Origin: Verrucomicrobiota bacterium | Lineage (GTDB): Bacteria; Verrucomicrobiota; Verrucomicrobiia; Limisphaerales; SIBE01 | Assembly (NCBI GenBank): GCA_016871515.1 | Contig: VHDE01000041.1 | Location: forward strand, 1 to 48,703 | Direction: 5' to 3' | DNA: 48,703 nt | Part shown: positions 8,964-16,687 of the stretch, piece after piece | Position numbering within the stretch: position 1 is the stretch's first letter | Layout: each line of letters starts with the position of its first letter | Position numbers and translations under genes: made by a program | The notes under the pieces: generated by a model | The model's database searches: none | What the model saw: the letters and a program-made list of their open reading frames with translations, nothing else | What the model was told of the DNA's origin: nothing

Positions 8964-10219
8964 GATGCTCGCGTTAAACTCTAACTTGTTCCTGATGCTG
9001 CGCAGCTGCGTTTACTTGTTCCTCGGGATCCTCATCGAGATCGAAGAGCATCGAACGACCCGCCTCCAACTCGTAAACATATTTCCAACGTCCGTCGCGC
9101 AATCCCAACCATCCCAACGAATAATCGGTAAAGAACAACGCCATTCCATCTTCGCCGGATAGCAAAGATCGGCCTTGATAGTTGTCGGGAATTGGGAGGC
9201 CAACGAGGCTTAGGATGGTTGGGGCGGTATCGATCAAGCTGACCGTTCTGTTCAACATTGTCTGACCTGCGAACAGACCGGGGGCCGCAATGATGAACGG
9301 TACGCGAATGTTCTCTTCGTAGATCGATAAGGTATGGCCATAGTTGCCTTCGTGTTGGCCAAATGCTTCACCGTGGTCGCCCATGATTGCGAACAGGGTG
9401 TTTTGAAAAAGACCGCGCTCGCGCAGGCCATTCAAAAATGTTCCGAGAGCTGCATCGCCACAATGCAATGCGTTGCGGTACCGGCCAACCTCATCTGTTT
9501 CCGAAAAGGGGCCTCCATCCGGAGTTGCGTAAGGATGATGCCCGGCAATCGGCAAATAGGTCAGGAAGAATTTCTCCCCTTCGCTCAACGAATCGATCCA
9601 GGAAAGCATGCGGCGGACAGCTGACGGCTCATCCACGCCAAAACTCGAATTGCGGTTGCCTCCAATATCGCCAGCATCCTCCAATGTTTGGTCGCCGCGA
9701 TTTTGGACGATCGAGTCCATTCCTAAATACATGAAGCGCCCGGAGTGAAACAGCGCTGTTCGATAGCCAGCGTTCGACAGCACTTGAGCAATCGAAGGAT
9801 ACGTGAAGTGTTCGTAGTCCAACACTCTGCCATGTCAGGTGATGCCGGATTGAGTCGGCCAATGTACCTCGTGTCGCTCGCATCATGGTCCAGGTCATTG
9901 GCGTTGATAAAAGGCGGATGACTGGAAGGTTGATCGCGATATAAGTGATAACGCCGGCGTAGAGCATCCAAGATAACAAGGGCCGCTTGACCGCGCGGTC
10001 TACGAGGGCGTAACAACGGGCAACGAGGATGTCTTGCCAGAGAAAGGCCAGGGGAGTCCAACCTGAAAGTGGAAAACTCCGGCCAGCCAAGGTGACGATC
10101 TTTACGAGAACGAAGATGGTAAAGAGGGCGCCGGCCCTCAATAGCCAGCCGTTGTCATTTTCGTGCAGCCCAGACTGCCCGGCAACATCGTCAAAACGAA
10201 AATCGCGTTTCATCGACAT
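8914..10219 (-). pseudogene. Membrane sulfatase/LTA-synthase-like gene: internal deletion, frameshift and premature stop
   Basis: Two pieces in different frames make up one alkaline-phosphatase-superfamily sulfatase. The N-terminal piece (from ATG 10219) encodes MSMKRDFRFDD and membrane segments (FTIFVLVKIVTLAG; MLYAGVITYIAI) and runs to SIRHHLTWQ near 9838. The C-terminal piece begins at about 9825 in another frame (DYEHFTYPSIAQVL) and keeps metal-site motifs GDHGEAFGQHEGNYGH. The segment between them in intact homologues, which carries the nucleophile and first metal ligands (roughly 100+ residues), is gone. A further in-frame TAA at 8974-8976 interrupts the normal tail: the frame continues as REHLKAWTAAQKHLVETLK to a TGA at 8914. 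The upstream frame ends over this start codon (10-nt overlap), showing former translational coupling. Catalytic activity is not expected. Confidence 0.85.
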
Positions 10220-10735
10220 ATGAGATTCAGTCGTTTCAAGAGGAGCCACGAGATTGTTTCGCTTCTCCCTCGCCGCTGCCAAATCCAATCGTGAACCAGA
10301 ATATAAGGCCCTCCCGGATTTTGATAGATCGCATCACGATCGCCGATGAATGAAAGCGGTATGACAATTAGTTCCGCATCTTCTGACGTGGATCGGTCAA
10401 AGTGCCGATGGACAAATTCGATTCCAACAGCGTCTCCGAAAAAACGGCAAGTGAATGAAATTGTGCGCTATGGTATTGGCATTCCACCAGAGACCCAATC
10501 CAATGGGCAACGCACTCGGTTGCGTGGTGAGGATCGCCCCGAGCAGCAGAGCCAAAAGAATGAAAAGGGCATCCTGAGGTGAATGCCGCAGGATGCCCTG
10601 CGAAGGCCGTTGAAACGATTCATGAAAGGTTGACCGCTCCTTGACTGCGCCCGCTGTCCCATCAACGCGCTTGTTGATCCCGTTACCTATCGAAGGAAAA
10701 GAGCGGTGCGCTTGGGTTGTCAATGGCGTAATCAT
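10210..10735 (-). pseudogene. Fatty-acid-desaturase-like N-terminus joined out of frame to the tail of another gene
   Basis: From ATG 10735 (directly abutting the TAA of the gene before it) about 95 residues read as a membrane desaturase start: a hydrophobic segment FILLALLLGAI, then WWNANTIAHNFIHLPFFR, with the His-containing pattern expected of the first histidine box region. After that the frame degenerates. In another frame a good coding stretch follows: FFGDAVGIEFVHRHFDR, then IVIPLSFIGDRDAIY and ILVHDWIWQRRG, ending at TGA 10210 over the sulfatase start. I do not recognise this second protein. The simplest reading is a deletion that fused the 5' part of one gene to the 3' part of the next, near the T-run around 10437-10445. 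Confidence 0.65.
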
Positions 10736-11347
10736 TTAGCGAGACTTTTGAATCCAAGCGGACGGCTGCTTCGCTTTTTCGGTACTGTTGCGCGGCACAA
10801 GCGCTAGCAATTGCCGAATCGGCGCATAGTTTGCGTCGCGCTCTTTCATGCGGATGAGTCCCCATCCAACGGGATAAGCGTCGGGATTCTCTGGTTTTTC
10901 ATCGGGCTTGCGCAACTTGCCTTTTTCGCCATAGCGTGCCCCGAATCCGATCACTTCGGATTTGCCCGCGGCGAGCTTAAGGTCAGCCCATTCCGTGCGA
11001 GCGGCCTTGGCTTTTTCAGCAGGCAATTTGTAATAGAGATAGCCTCTCTTGGGCGCCGCATATGCATCACCACGCCCTTCTGCAAATGCGAAAGCGCCCC
11101 AGATTTGAATGCGTTCCGGTGACGTTTCATTAGGTTCGAGTACGACCTTATCGATGAGCGCAAAGACGCCGATAGGATCGCTTGCCTTGAGTTGCGGTGT
11201 TGCCACAACCATCAGGAGCGCCAAGAGGAAGAGATACTTGGCTGAATTCAAACCGATGGAAACGGTTTGACCGATTCTCGTTAAGGCCACACTGGCAGAA
11301 CGAGTGTTGGAATAACTGGAACTTGATGAAAGCAGGATTGTTTTCAT
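10736..11347 (-). CDS. Small exported protein of unknown function
   Basis: 203 residues from ATG 11347. This start is preferred to an upstream one at 11467 because it gives a basic, Ser-rich N-region followed by a signal-peptide core (KYLFLLALLMVVATPQLKA). The mature part begins SDPIGVFALIDKVVLEPNE and contains IQIWGAFAFAEG and YAAPKRGYLYYKLP, ending in a Lys/Arg-rich tail. I recall similar secreted proteins in Verrucomicrobiota and Acidobacteria but cannot name a domain. It appears to be the only intact member of a decayed minus-strand group: it lies between a truncated PrcB-like gene and the desaturase remnant, and its stop codon touches the latter's start. Confidence 0.7.
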   Translation of the reverse strand: MKTILLSSSSSYSNTRSASVALTRIGQTVSIGLNSAKYLFLLALLMVVATPQLKASDPIGVFALIDKVVLEPNETSPERIQIWGAFAFAEGRGDAYAAPKRGYLYYKLPAEKAKAARTEWADLKLAAGKSEVIGFGARYGEKGKLRKPDEKPENPDAYPVGWGLIRMKERDANYAPIRQLLALVPRNSTEKAKQPSAWIQKSR

Positions 11348-11415
11348 GCGCTCACCATAGCCTGGCCGTGAAGGTGAGTTGTCAGAGCCTTGTAAAATAG
11401 TTGCAAAAATTCGCG

Positions 11416-11634
11416 CTACTCCGTGGGTGTCATCAGTGCCGTGTGCTTGGTCCAGAACTTTTCCCAATCCGCTTGTTTTTTGATCAATTCTTGCTTCGGT
11501 TCATTGATTCCACTGGACGTTCCTTTCGCCAGGTTTCGGAAAGTTGTGGTATCCGTAGCAGCGGCGGCGTTCCAAGTCAGAAAGAGTACGACCGTAAGAA
11601 TAATCAATCCGAAGCGAACGACGATGGCATTCAT
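11416..11634 (-). pseudogene. Truncated PrcB_C-like exported protein
   Basis: 72 residues from ATG 11634, which opens a signal peptide (FGLIILTVVLFLTWNAAAA). The remainder, FRNLAKGTSSGINEPKQELI followed by ADWEKFWTKH, matches the beginning of the protease-complex-subunit PrcB C-terminal domain (pattern F..l.kG..SGI..P...vi...aeW...W..H). The domain normally continues for about 60 more residues; here the frame stops at 11416, and the bases up to the next gene (11348-11415) do not encode the missing part in any frame I could follow. It is therefore probably a 3'-deleted remnant, though a short intact protein cannot be excluded. Confidence 0.55.
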
Positions 11635-11702
11635 GCTCAAAACTTCGACTGAAGGCGAAGCTATTTCAAACCAGACTTTTTTCGTGTTTTTCATCTTCCG
11701 CC

Positions 11703-13919
11703 ATGGAACACTGGCCATCAATGATCTTAACCGACGCTGAACTGGCTAGTTTAGTGGAAGTCCAACATCGCTCGCCCCATCAACTCCTCGGCATGCATCC
11801 GTTGGGCGATGGCTCCGGGGTCGTGGTTCGCGCATTTTTGCCCTGGGCCGAAAGTGTGAAGGTCATGCCGACCCACCAGAAAAACCAGCCATCGTTCAAG
11901 CTCAAGAAAGGTCATCCATCGGGGTTATTCGAAGGCGTTACGCGAGCCGCACGAAAGGTTTATGCTTATGATTTAGTCATTACCGATCGGGAAGGCTGCA
12001 CGTCTCAGACTCGTGATCCGTATTCCTTTCTCCCCACCCTGAGCGACACGGACCTTTATCTTTTTGGCCAAGGCAACGAATTGCGAATTTACGAGAAGCT
12101 CGGAGCGCAGCTGCAAACGATTGACGGCGTGCCCGGAGTAAGTTTTGCCGTTTGGGCTCCGAATGCTCAACGGGTGAGCGTCGTCGGAAGCTTCAATAAT
12201 TGGGATGGGCGTTGCCACGCGATGCGATCGCTGGGCGCGTCGGGTGTTTGGGAATTATTTATTCCCGGTGTCGGCGAGGGGGCCCTCTACAAATTCGAAA
12301 TTAAAGATTTGCATGGCGCAATCGTGTTGAAGACGGACCCCTATGGGTTCTTTTACGAAACGCCGCCCAAAAACGCTGCGGTTGTCTGGAACACACGCAG
12401 GTTTCATTGGACCGACGAGACATGGATCGGACAGAGGCGTCGGCAAAATGCGTTGCGGACCCCCATGAGCATTTATGAAGTTCACTTGGGTTCCTGGCGA
12501 AAGAAGTCTCTCGCCGAATCGTTCGGTTATCGAGAGCTGGCCGACGAGCTTGTGAAATACGTCAAAGAACTTGGTTTCACACATGTCGAGTTATTGCCTG
12601 TGGCCGAACACGCCTATTACCCATCTTGGGGTTACCAAGTGACGGGTTTCTATGCGCCCACCAGCCGGTATGGGACACCCGATGACTTCCAGTTTCTGGT
12701 CAATGCGCTGCATTCGGCGGGCATCGGTGTCATCGTGGATTGGGTCCCGGCACATTTTCCGCGCGATGACTGGGCATTAGCTCGATTTGATGGCACCGCG
12801 CTGTACGAACACGAAGACCCGCGGAAAGGGTCGCACCAGGATTGGGGAACCTTGATTTTTAATTACGGCCGGCATGAGGTCCGGAATTTTCTGTTCGCCA
12901 ACGCATTGTTCTGGTGCGACCGCTTTCACATTGATGGCCTGCGTGTCGACGCTGTGGCCTCGATGCTGTATCTCGACTATTCTCGAAAGGAAGGGGAATG
13001 GATTCCCAACAAATTCGGCGGACGCGAGAATCTTGAGGCGGTCGGTTTCTTGAGGCACTTCAATCACCTCGCGCACACTGAATACCCTGGGGTTATTACG
13101 ATTGCTGAGGAATCCACTGCTTGGCCGCAAGTGACACGGCCTCCTTACTTGGGCGGACTTGGCTTTTCGTTCAAGTGGAACATGGGTTGGATGCATGACA
13201 CGCTGCATTATTTTTCGCGGAATCCAATACATCGAAAGTACCATCAGAATGACCTCACGTTCGCGATGCTTTACCATCATCACGAGAATTTTATTCTGCC
13301 GCTGTCGCACGATGAAGTAGTTCACGGCAAAGGTTCACTGGTGGGGAAGATGCCTGGCGACGATTGGCAGCAATTTGCGAATTTGCGGGCTCTGCTCGGA
13401 TACCAATGGCTCTTTCCCGGCAAAAAATTGCTCTTCATGGGGGGCGAACTGGGACAACGGGCGGAATGGAGCGAAAGCGGGGAAATTGGCTGGCGGCTGC
13501 TCGGTGAAGGGCCTTACCATCGAGGCCTTCAACGGTTCGTCCAAGACTTGAATCAGATTTACCGGCTTGAGCCAGCGCTCTGGGAAAGCGACTACGACTT
13601 GGAAGGGTTCTTTTGGATTGACTGTTCGGACGCGGAGTCGAGCGTGCTTTCATTTGTGCGCCAAAATCGCGAATTGACGAGCCAACTTGTGATCATCTTG
13701 AACCTGACTCCTATTCCCCGAACTGGTTATCGCATCGGTTTGCCGAAAGGGGGGAACTGGCGGGAGATTCTAAACAGCGACGCTCAGATTTATGGTGGCG
13801 CCGATTTCGGAAATCTTGGAGCTATTACCGCCGAGTTATCTCCGAACCATGGCCAGCCTTTTTCCGGCTCGTTTGCCTTGCCGCCATTGAGCGTGCTTGT
13901 CTTTCGCGCCGATCATTGA
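11703..13919 (+). CDS. glgB: 1,4-alpha-glucan branching enzyme (GH13)
   Basis: 738 residues, close to the usual ~730. GlgB cuts alpha-1,4 glucan chains and re-attaches them through alpha-1,6 bonds during glycogen synthesis. Order: N1 domain (~20-115), CBM48 domain (VSFAVWAPNAQRVSVVGSFN, 146-165), GH13 catalytic barrel and a C-terminal beta domain. The triad is in place: Asp416 (DGLRVDAV), Glu469 (IAEEST), Asp537 (LSHDEVV), each offset by 11 from the E. coli residues as I remember them (D405, E458, D526). An ATG at 11721 is an alternative start 6 codons in. No other glycogen gene is adjacent; the divergent neighbour is the truncated PrcB-like gene. Confidence 0.96.
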   Translation: MEHWPSMILTDAELASLVEVQHRSPHQLLGMHPLGDGSGVVVRAFLPWAESVKVMPTHQKNQPSFKLKKGHPSGLFEGVTRAARKVYAYDLVITDREGCTSQTRDPYSFLPTLSDTDLYLFGQGNELRIYEKLGAQLQTIDGVPGVSFAVWAPNAQRVSVVGSFNNWDGRCHAMRSLGASGVWELFIPGVGEGALYKFEIKDLHGAIVLKTDPYGFFYETPPKNAAVVWNTRRFHWTDETWIGQRRRQNALRTPMSIYEVHLGSWRKKSLAESFGYRELADELVKYVKELGFTHVELLPVAEHAYYPSWGYQVTGFYAPTSRYGTPDDFQFLVNALHSAGIGVIVDWVPAHFPRDDWALARFDGTALYEHEDPRKGSHQDWGTLIFNYGRHEVRNFLFANALFWCDRFHIDGLRVDAVASMLYLDYSRKEGEWIPNKFGGRENLEAVGFLRHFNHLAHTEYPGVITIAEESTAWPQVTRPPYLGGLGFSFKWNMGWMHDTLHYFSRNPIHRKYHQNDLTFAMLYHHHENFILPLSHDEVVHGKGSLVGKMPGDDWQQFANLRALLGYQWLFPGKKLLFMGGELGQRAEWSESGEIGWRLLGEGPYHRGLQRFVQDLNQIYRLEPALWESDYDLEGFFWIDCSDAESSVLSFVRQNRELTSQLVIILNLTPIPRTGYRIGLPKGGNWREILNSDAQIYGGADFGNLGAITAELSPNHGQPFSGSFALPPLSVLVFRADH

Positions 13920-13985
13920 CGAAACGGTTATGCGATCCATATTGAATCGGCAGCCAGATTGACGGAACGCTTGTCGAACAAGAAG

Positions 13986-15566
13986 ATGCCTAGAAGATTT
14001 TTCAGCGGCCCTCCCTCGCCCGAGGAATTTCAGCGTCAGCTCACCGATTTTATGCGCCAGCATTTTCAGACGCTGGGCGGGCGGGCTCCCGCCCATTCGG
14101 ACTCGGTCGGTTCGTCCGAAGATCCGCCGGCCCGATCGTCCGAGGCTGACTTTCACTTCGATAAGAAACCGCGAGATGTTAAGGCTTATTTGGATCGATT
14201 TGTCATCAAGCAGCAAGAGGCGAAGAAGGTTTTGAGTGTCGCGATGTGCGACCACTACCACCAGGTGCGGCTGGCGATAGCAGGCAAGGAACAGCCCAAT
14301 TATACCAAGCAGAATATCATCCTCATTGGGCCGACGGGCGTCGGAAAAACGTATCTCATTCGAAGCGTTGCTGAACTGATTGGCGTGCCCTTTGTGAAGG
14401 GCGATGCAACGAAGTTTTCCGAAACCGGCTACGTGGGGGGTGATGTCGAAGACCTTGTCCGTGAACTGTTGCGCCGCGCCGATGGCGATGTCGAACGGGC
14501 TCAATACGGCATCATTTATATCGACGAAATCGACAAGATTGCCGCAGCGAGCCGCCATTCTGGCCGCGATGTCAGTGGCCGCGGCGTGCAAACCAACCTC
14601 CTCAAATTGATGGAGGAGACCGAGGTGCCAGCGCGTTCTCCACAGGATATCGCCGGTCAGGTCCAAGCGTTGATGGAAATGAGTCAGCGCGGCAAGAAGT
14701 CGGCCAGCGTCATTAACACGAAACACATTTTGTTCATTGTCAGCGGCGCTTTTGATGGGCTTGAGAAGGTGGTGCAGCGCCGCCTGCGGGAGGCATCGAT
14801 CGGTTTTGCCGCCAAGGGACACTCGCTCGACGAGTCAAAGTGCCTGGAGCAGGTCGCAACGCGCGACTTTATTGATTTTGGGTTCGAGCCCGAATTTATT
14901 GGGCGTCTGCCCGTCCGTGTCGTTTGCCAGCCGCTGTCAATCGAGGATTTGTTCAGTATTTTACGAACTTCTGAGGGCAGCATTATTCGCCAGTACGAGC
15001 AAACATTTGCCGCCTACGGGATCGAGGTTCTCTTTACCGACGAAGGACTTCGCCAAATCGCGACTTTGGCTGCCGAAGAACAAACTGGAGCTCGTGGTTT
15101 AATGACGGTTTGTGAACGTGTCTTTCGCGAGTTTAAGTATGAACTGCCATCCACAAATGTGAGACGATTTGTGGTAACGCGCGAACTAGTCGATAATCCG
15201 ATTGCTGAATTACAGCGATTGCTGTCTGAGCACGTCCGTGAAGAGCGCGAGTTTAGCCGGCAGTTGGTCTATGAATATGCGACGCGGTTTTTTGAAAGCC
15301 ACGGTTTGAAACTTCAGTTCACCGAGTCTGCAGTTGAATCGCTAATCTCGCTCGCTCATGAAAAGTCGCTGTCCGTTCGCGATCTTTGCGCCGAAAAATT
15401 TAAAGACTTTCAGTTCGGTCTGAAGTTGATTGCGCAGAACACGGGCCAGCGGGAATTTGTTCTCGACGCCAACGCCACTCTTGCTCCCGACAAAGTTTTG
15501 AGCGATTGGGTCGTTGCCAGCTATCGCGAAACCGGCACGAGAGGCAAGTGGGTAAAGGCGAATTGA
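13986..15566 (+). CDS. ClpX-like AAA+ unfoldase lacking the zinc domain, with a duplicated C-terminal domain
   Basis: 526 residues from ATG 13986, preceded by aagaag; an in-frame TTG at 13959 is the alternative. AAA+ motifs: Walker A GPTGVGKT (115-122), Walker B IIYIDEID (176-183), GFEPEFIGRLPV (299-310) and sensor 2 in EQTGARGL (365-372), all in ClpX order. The ClpP-docking IGF tripeptide survives at 272-274 (REASIGFAAK), so partnership with a ClpP-type protease is plausible. The N-terminal C4 zinc domain of true ClpX is absent and replaced by ~55 residues beginning PRRFFSGPPSPEEFQ. After the ClpX fold ends (~400), residues ~437-480 (HGLKLQFTESAVESLISLA ... SVRDL) look like a second, degenerate copy of the small domain at ~344-388. 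Substrate unknown. Confidence 0.85.
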   Translation: MPRRFFSGPPSPEEFQRQLTDFMRQHFQTLGGRAPAHSDSVGSSEDPPARSSEADFHFDKKPRDVKAYLDRFVIKQQEAKKVLSVAMCDHYHQVRLAIAGKEQPNYTKQNIILIGPTGVGKTYLIRSVAELIGVPFVKGDATKFSETGYVGGDVEDLVRELLRRADGDVERAQYGIIYIDEIDKIAAASRHSGRDVSGRGVQTNLLKLMEETEVPARSPQDIAGQVQALMEMSQRGKKSASVINTKHILFIVSGAFDGLEKVVQRRLREASIGFAAKGHSLDESKCLEQVATRDFIDFGFEPEFIGRLPVRVVCQPLSIEDLFSILRTSEGSIIRQYEQTFAAYGIEVLFTDEGLRQIATLAAEEQTGARGLMTVCERVFREFKYELPSTNVRRFVVTRELVDNPIAELQRLLSEHVREEREFSRQLVYEYATRFFESHGLKLQFTESAVESLISLAHEKSLSVRDLCAEKFKDFQFGLKLIAQNTGQREFVLDANATLAPDKVLSDWVVASYRETGTRGKWVKAN

Positions 15567-15594
15567 CTCAGCCGAGATCCGCCCCAAAACAAAA

Positions 15595-15617
15595 AAGCGC
15601 GGTAAAATCCCGCGCTT
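15595..15617 (-). terminator. Intrinsic terminator of the PEP-CTERM gene
   Basis: 8-bp stem aagcgcgg/ccgcgctt with a 7-nt loop. Read on the minus strand the stem is followed by TTTTTTGTTTT, a strong U-tract. It lies between convergent genes and may also slow plus-strand transcription from the ClpX-like gene. Confidence 0.8.
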
Positions 15618-15641
15618 GGTAGTTTTGAAATTGTTTGGTTC

Positions 15642-16325
15642 TCAAGCAGAACGCCGCTTGAAACGTCGAGCAGCAATCAGGAAAAGACCGCCGATAGCTG
15701 CCAGTGCGTAGGTTCCGGGTTCCGGAACGGCAGTGATGCGAGCGGCGAAGTTCATCGGCACCGGGCTAGCCGTAGTATCCAGGAGCGTTGACCAAGTTCC
15801 ATTGGCATTCCTCTGCCAAAAATCGTCGAAGCTGGAACCAACGGTTGGGGGATTGTAGATCAAAAGACCGGCCTGCTCGTTCGCTTCGATACCTCGGAAA
15901 ATAACGCTCCAGGTAAAGGTCGAGGGAACGGTGACAGACAACGCTTGGGCAACGACAGTTTGAAAGCCAGTGCTCAAAGAAAACTCACCGCTACGGTAGA
16001 GCTGCGTTCCTGGTTCAATCCCGGTCGTGCCCGCGTCGTTCCGATGGAAAAAGAGCTCACCAGTTTCATTGCCGCTCGTTGCTCCGCCGGGCCCCGTCAG
16101 AAAGTACTCGAATTGAAAATCCGTGATCCTGCGATCACTGCCGGTAAGAAACACCTGATCACCAAATTGAGGAGTCGCACCGTTCACGGCTGCGGGCGCG
16201 AACGAACGGTTGAGGTTATTTTGCGTGTTATTATAAACGACGGCCGCAAACCCTGCCGTATTTCCCAAAAGAGCCGCCGAAAGTAAACCTATGCAAATCG
16301 AAAGGTGAGCTTTGGTTCTAGTCAT
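15642..16325 (-). CDS. PEP-CTERM sorting-domain protein
   Basis: 227 residues from ATG 16325, chosen because a signal peptide follows at once (SICIGLLSAALLGNTAGFAA). The mature part has SDRRITDFQFEYF and FTWSVIFRGIEANEQAGLLIY, a beta-rich lectin-like pattern seen in exported verrucomicrobial and planctomycete proteins. The C-terminus is a textbook PEP-CTERM tail: the VPEPGTYALA motif, a membrane helix (IGGLFLIAA) and a basic end RRFKRRSA. Such proteins are processed by exosortase (EpsH family) and usually associate with exopolysaccharide. No exosortase gene is in the window. Single-gene transcript with its own terminator. Specific role unknown. Confidence 0.88.
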   Translation of the reverse strand: MTRTKAHLSICIGLLSAALLGNTAGFAAVVYNNTQNNLNRSFAPAAVNGATPQFGDQVFLTGSDRRITDFQFEYFLTGPGGATSGNETGELFFHRNDAGTTGIEPGTQLYRSGEFSLSTGFQTVVAQALSVTVPSTFTWSVIFRGIEANEQAGLLIYNPPTVGSSFDDFWQRNANGTWSTLLDTTASPVPMNFAARITAVPEPGTYALAAIGGLFLIAARRFKRRSA

Positions 16326-16687
16326 AGTTCCCGAGGTGTTGTTCAAACAGTTTAGTTCTCTTAAAAAATTCAACTCCGGTATCCAACATCCAACCTGATC
16401 AACTCATTCGAGTAAGGTTTCTATTGATTTCTAAAAGATTAGTCAAGAGGTTTTTGAAAAAGATTTGGTCCCCACGGTCCCCACAAAAACGTGCCGAAAT
16501 CACGCTCCTTACCGCTCTTTTGGCGCCAAAACCGCGTTGCCTAAGCCGGCATAGCCGTCCACCATCCCTGAACAAGCCAATTCCCAAGTCGATAACCGGT
16601 AATTCGCCCTCACTCCCGCTTAACGACGCCGAAAAGCAGGGGACCGAGATGCGCCTGATGGAAGGTTAATGGCACCTGATGGTGGTA
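16326..16687. other. Gene-poor spacer, no recognised gene
   Basis: About 360 bases between the PEP-CTERM start and the end of the peptidase gene. It must contain the PEP-CTERM promoter. Short frames here have no signal peptide, motif or ribosome site I can support. A tandem nonamer ggtccccac ggtccccac lies at about 16468-16486. Nothing else stands out. Confidence 0.5.

Noticed and set aside
16424-16669. Plus-strand 81-codon frame in the PEP-CTERM/peptidase spacer
   Set aside because: Pro/Leu/Arg-rich with no recognisable domain and no ribosome-binding site; likely chance.
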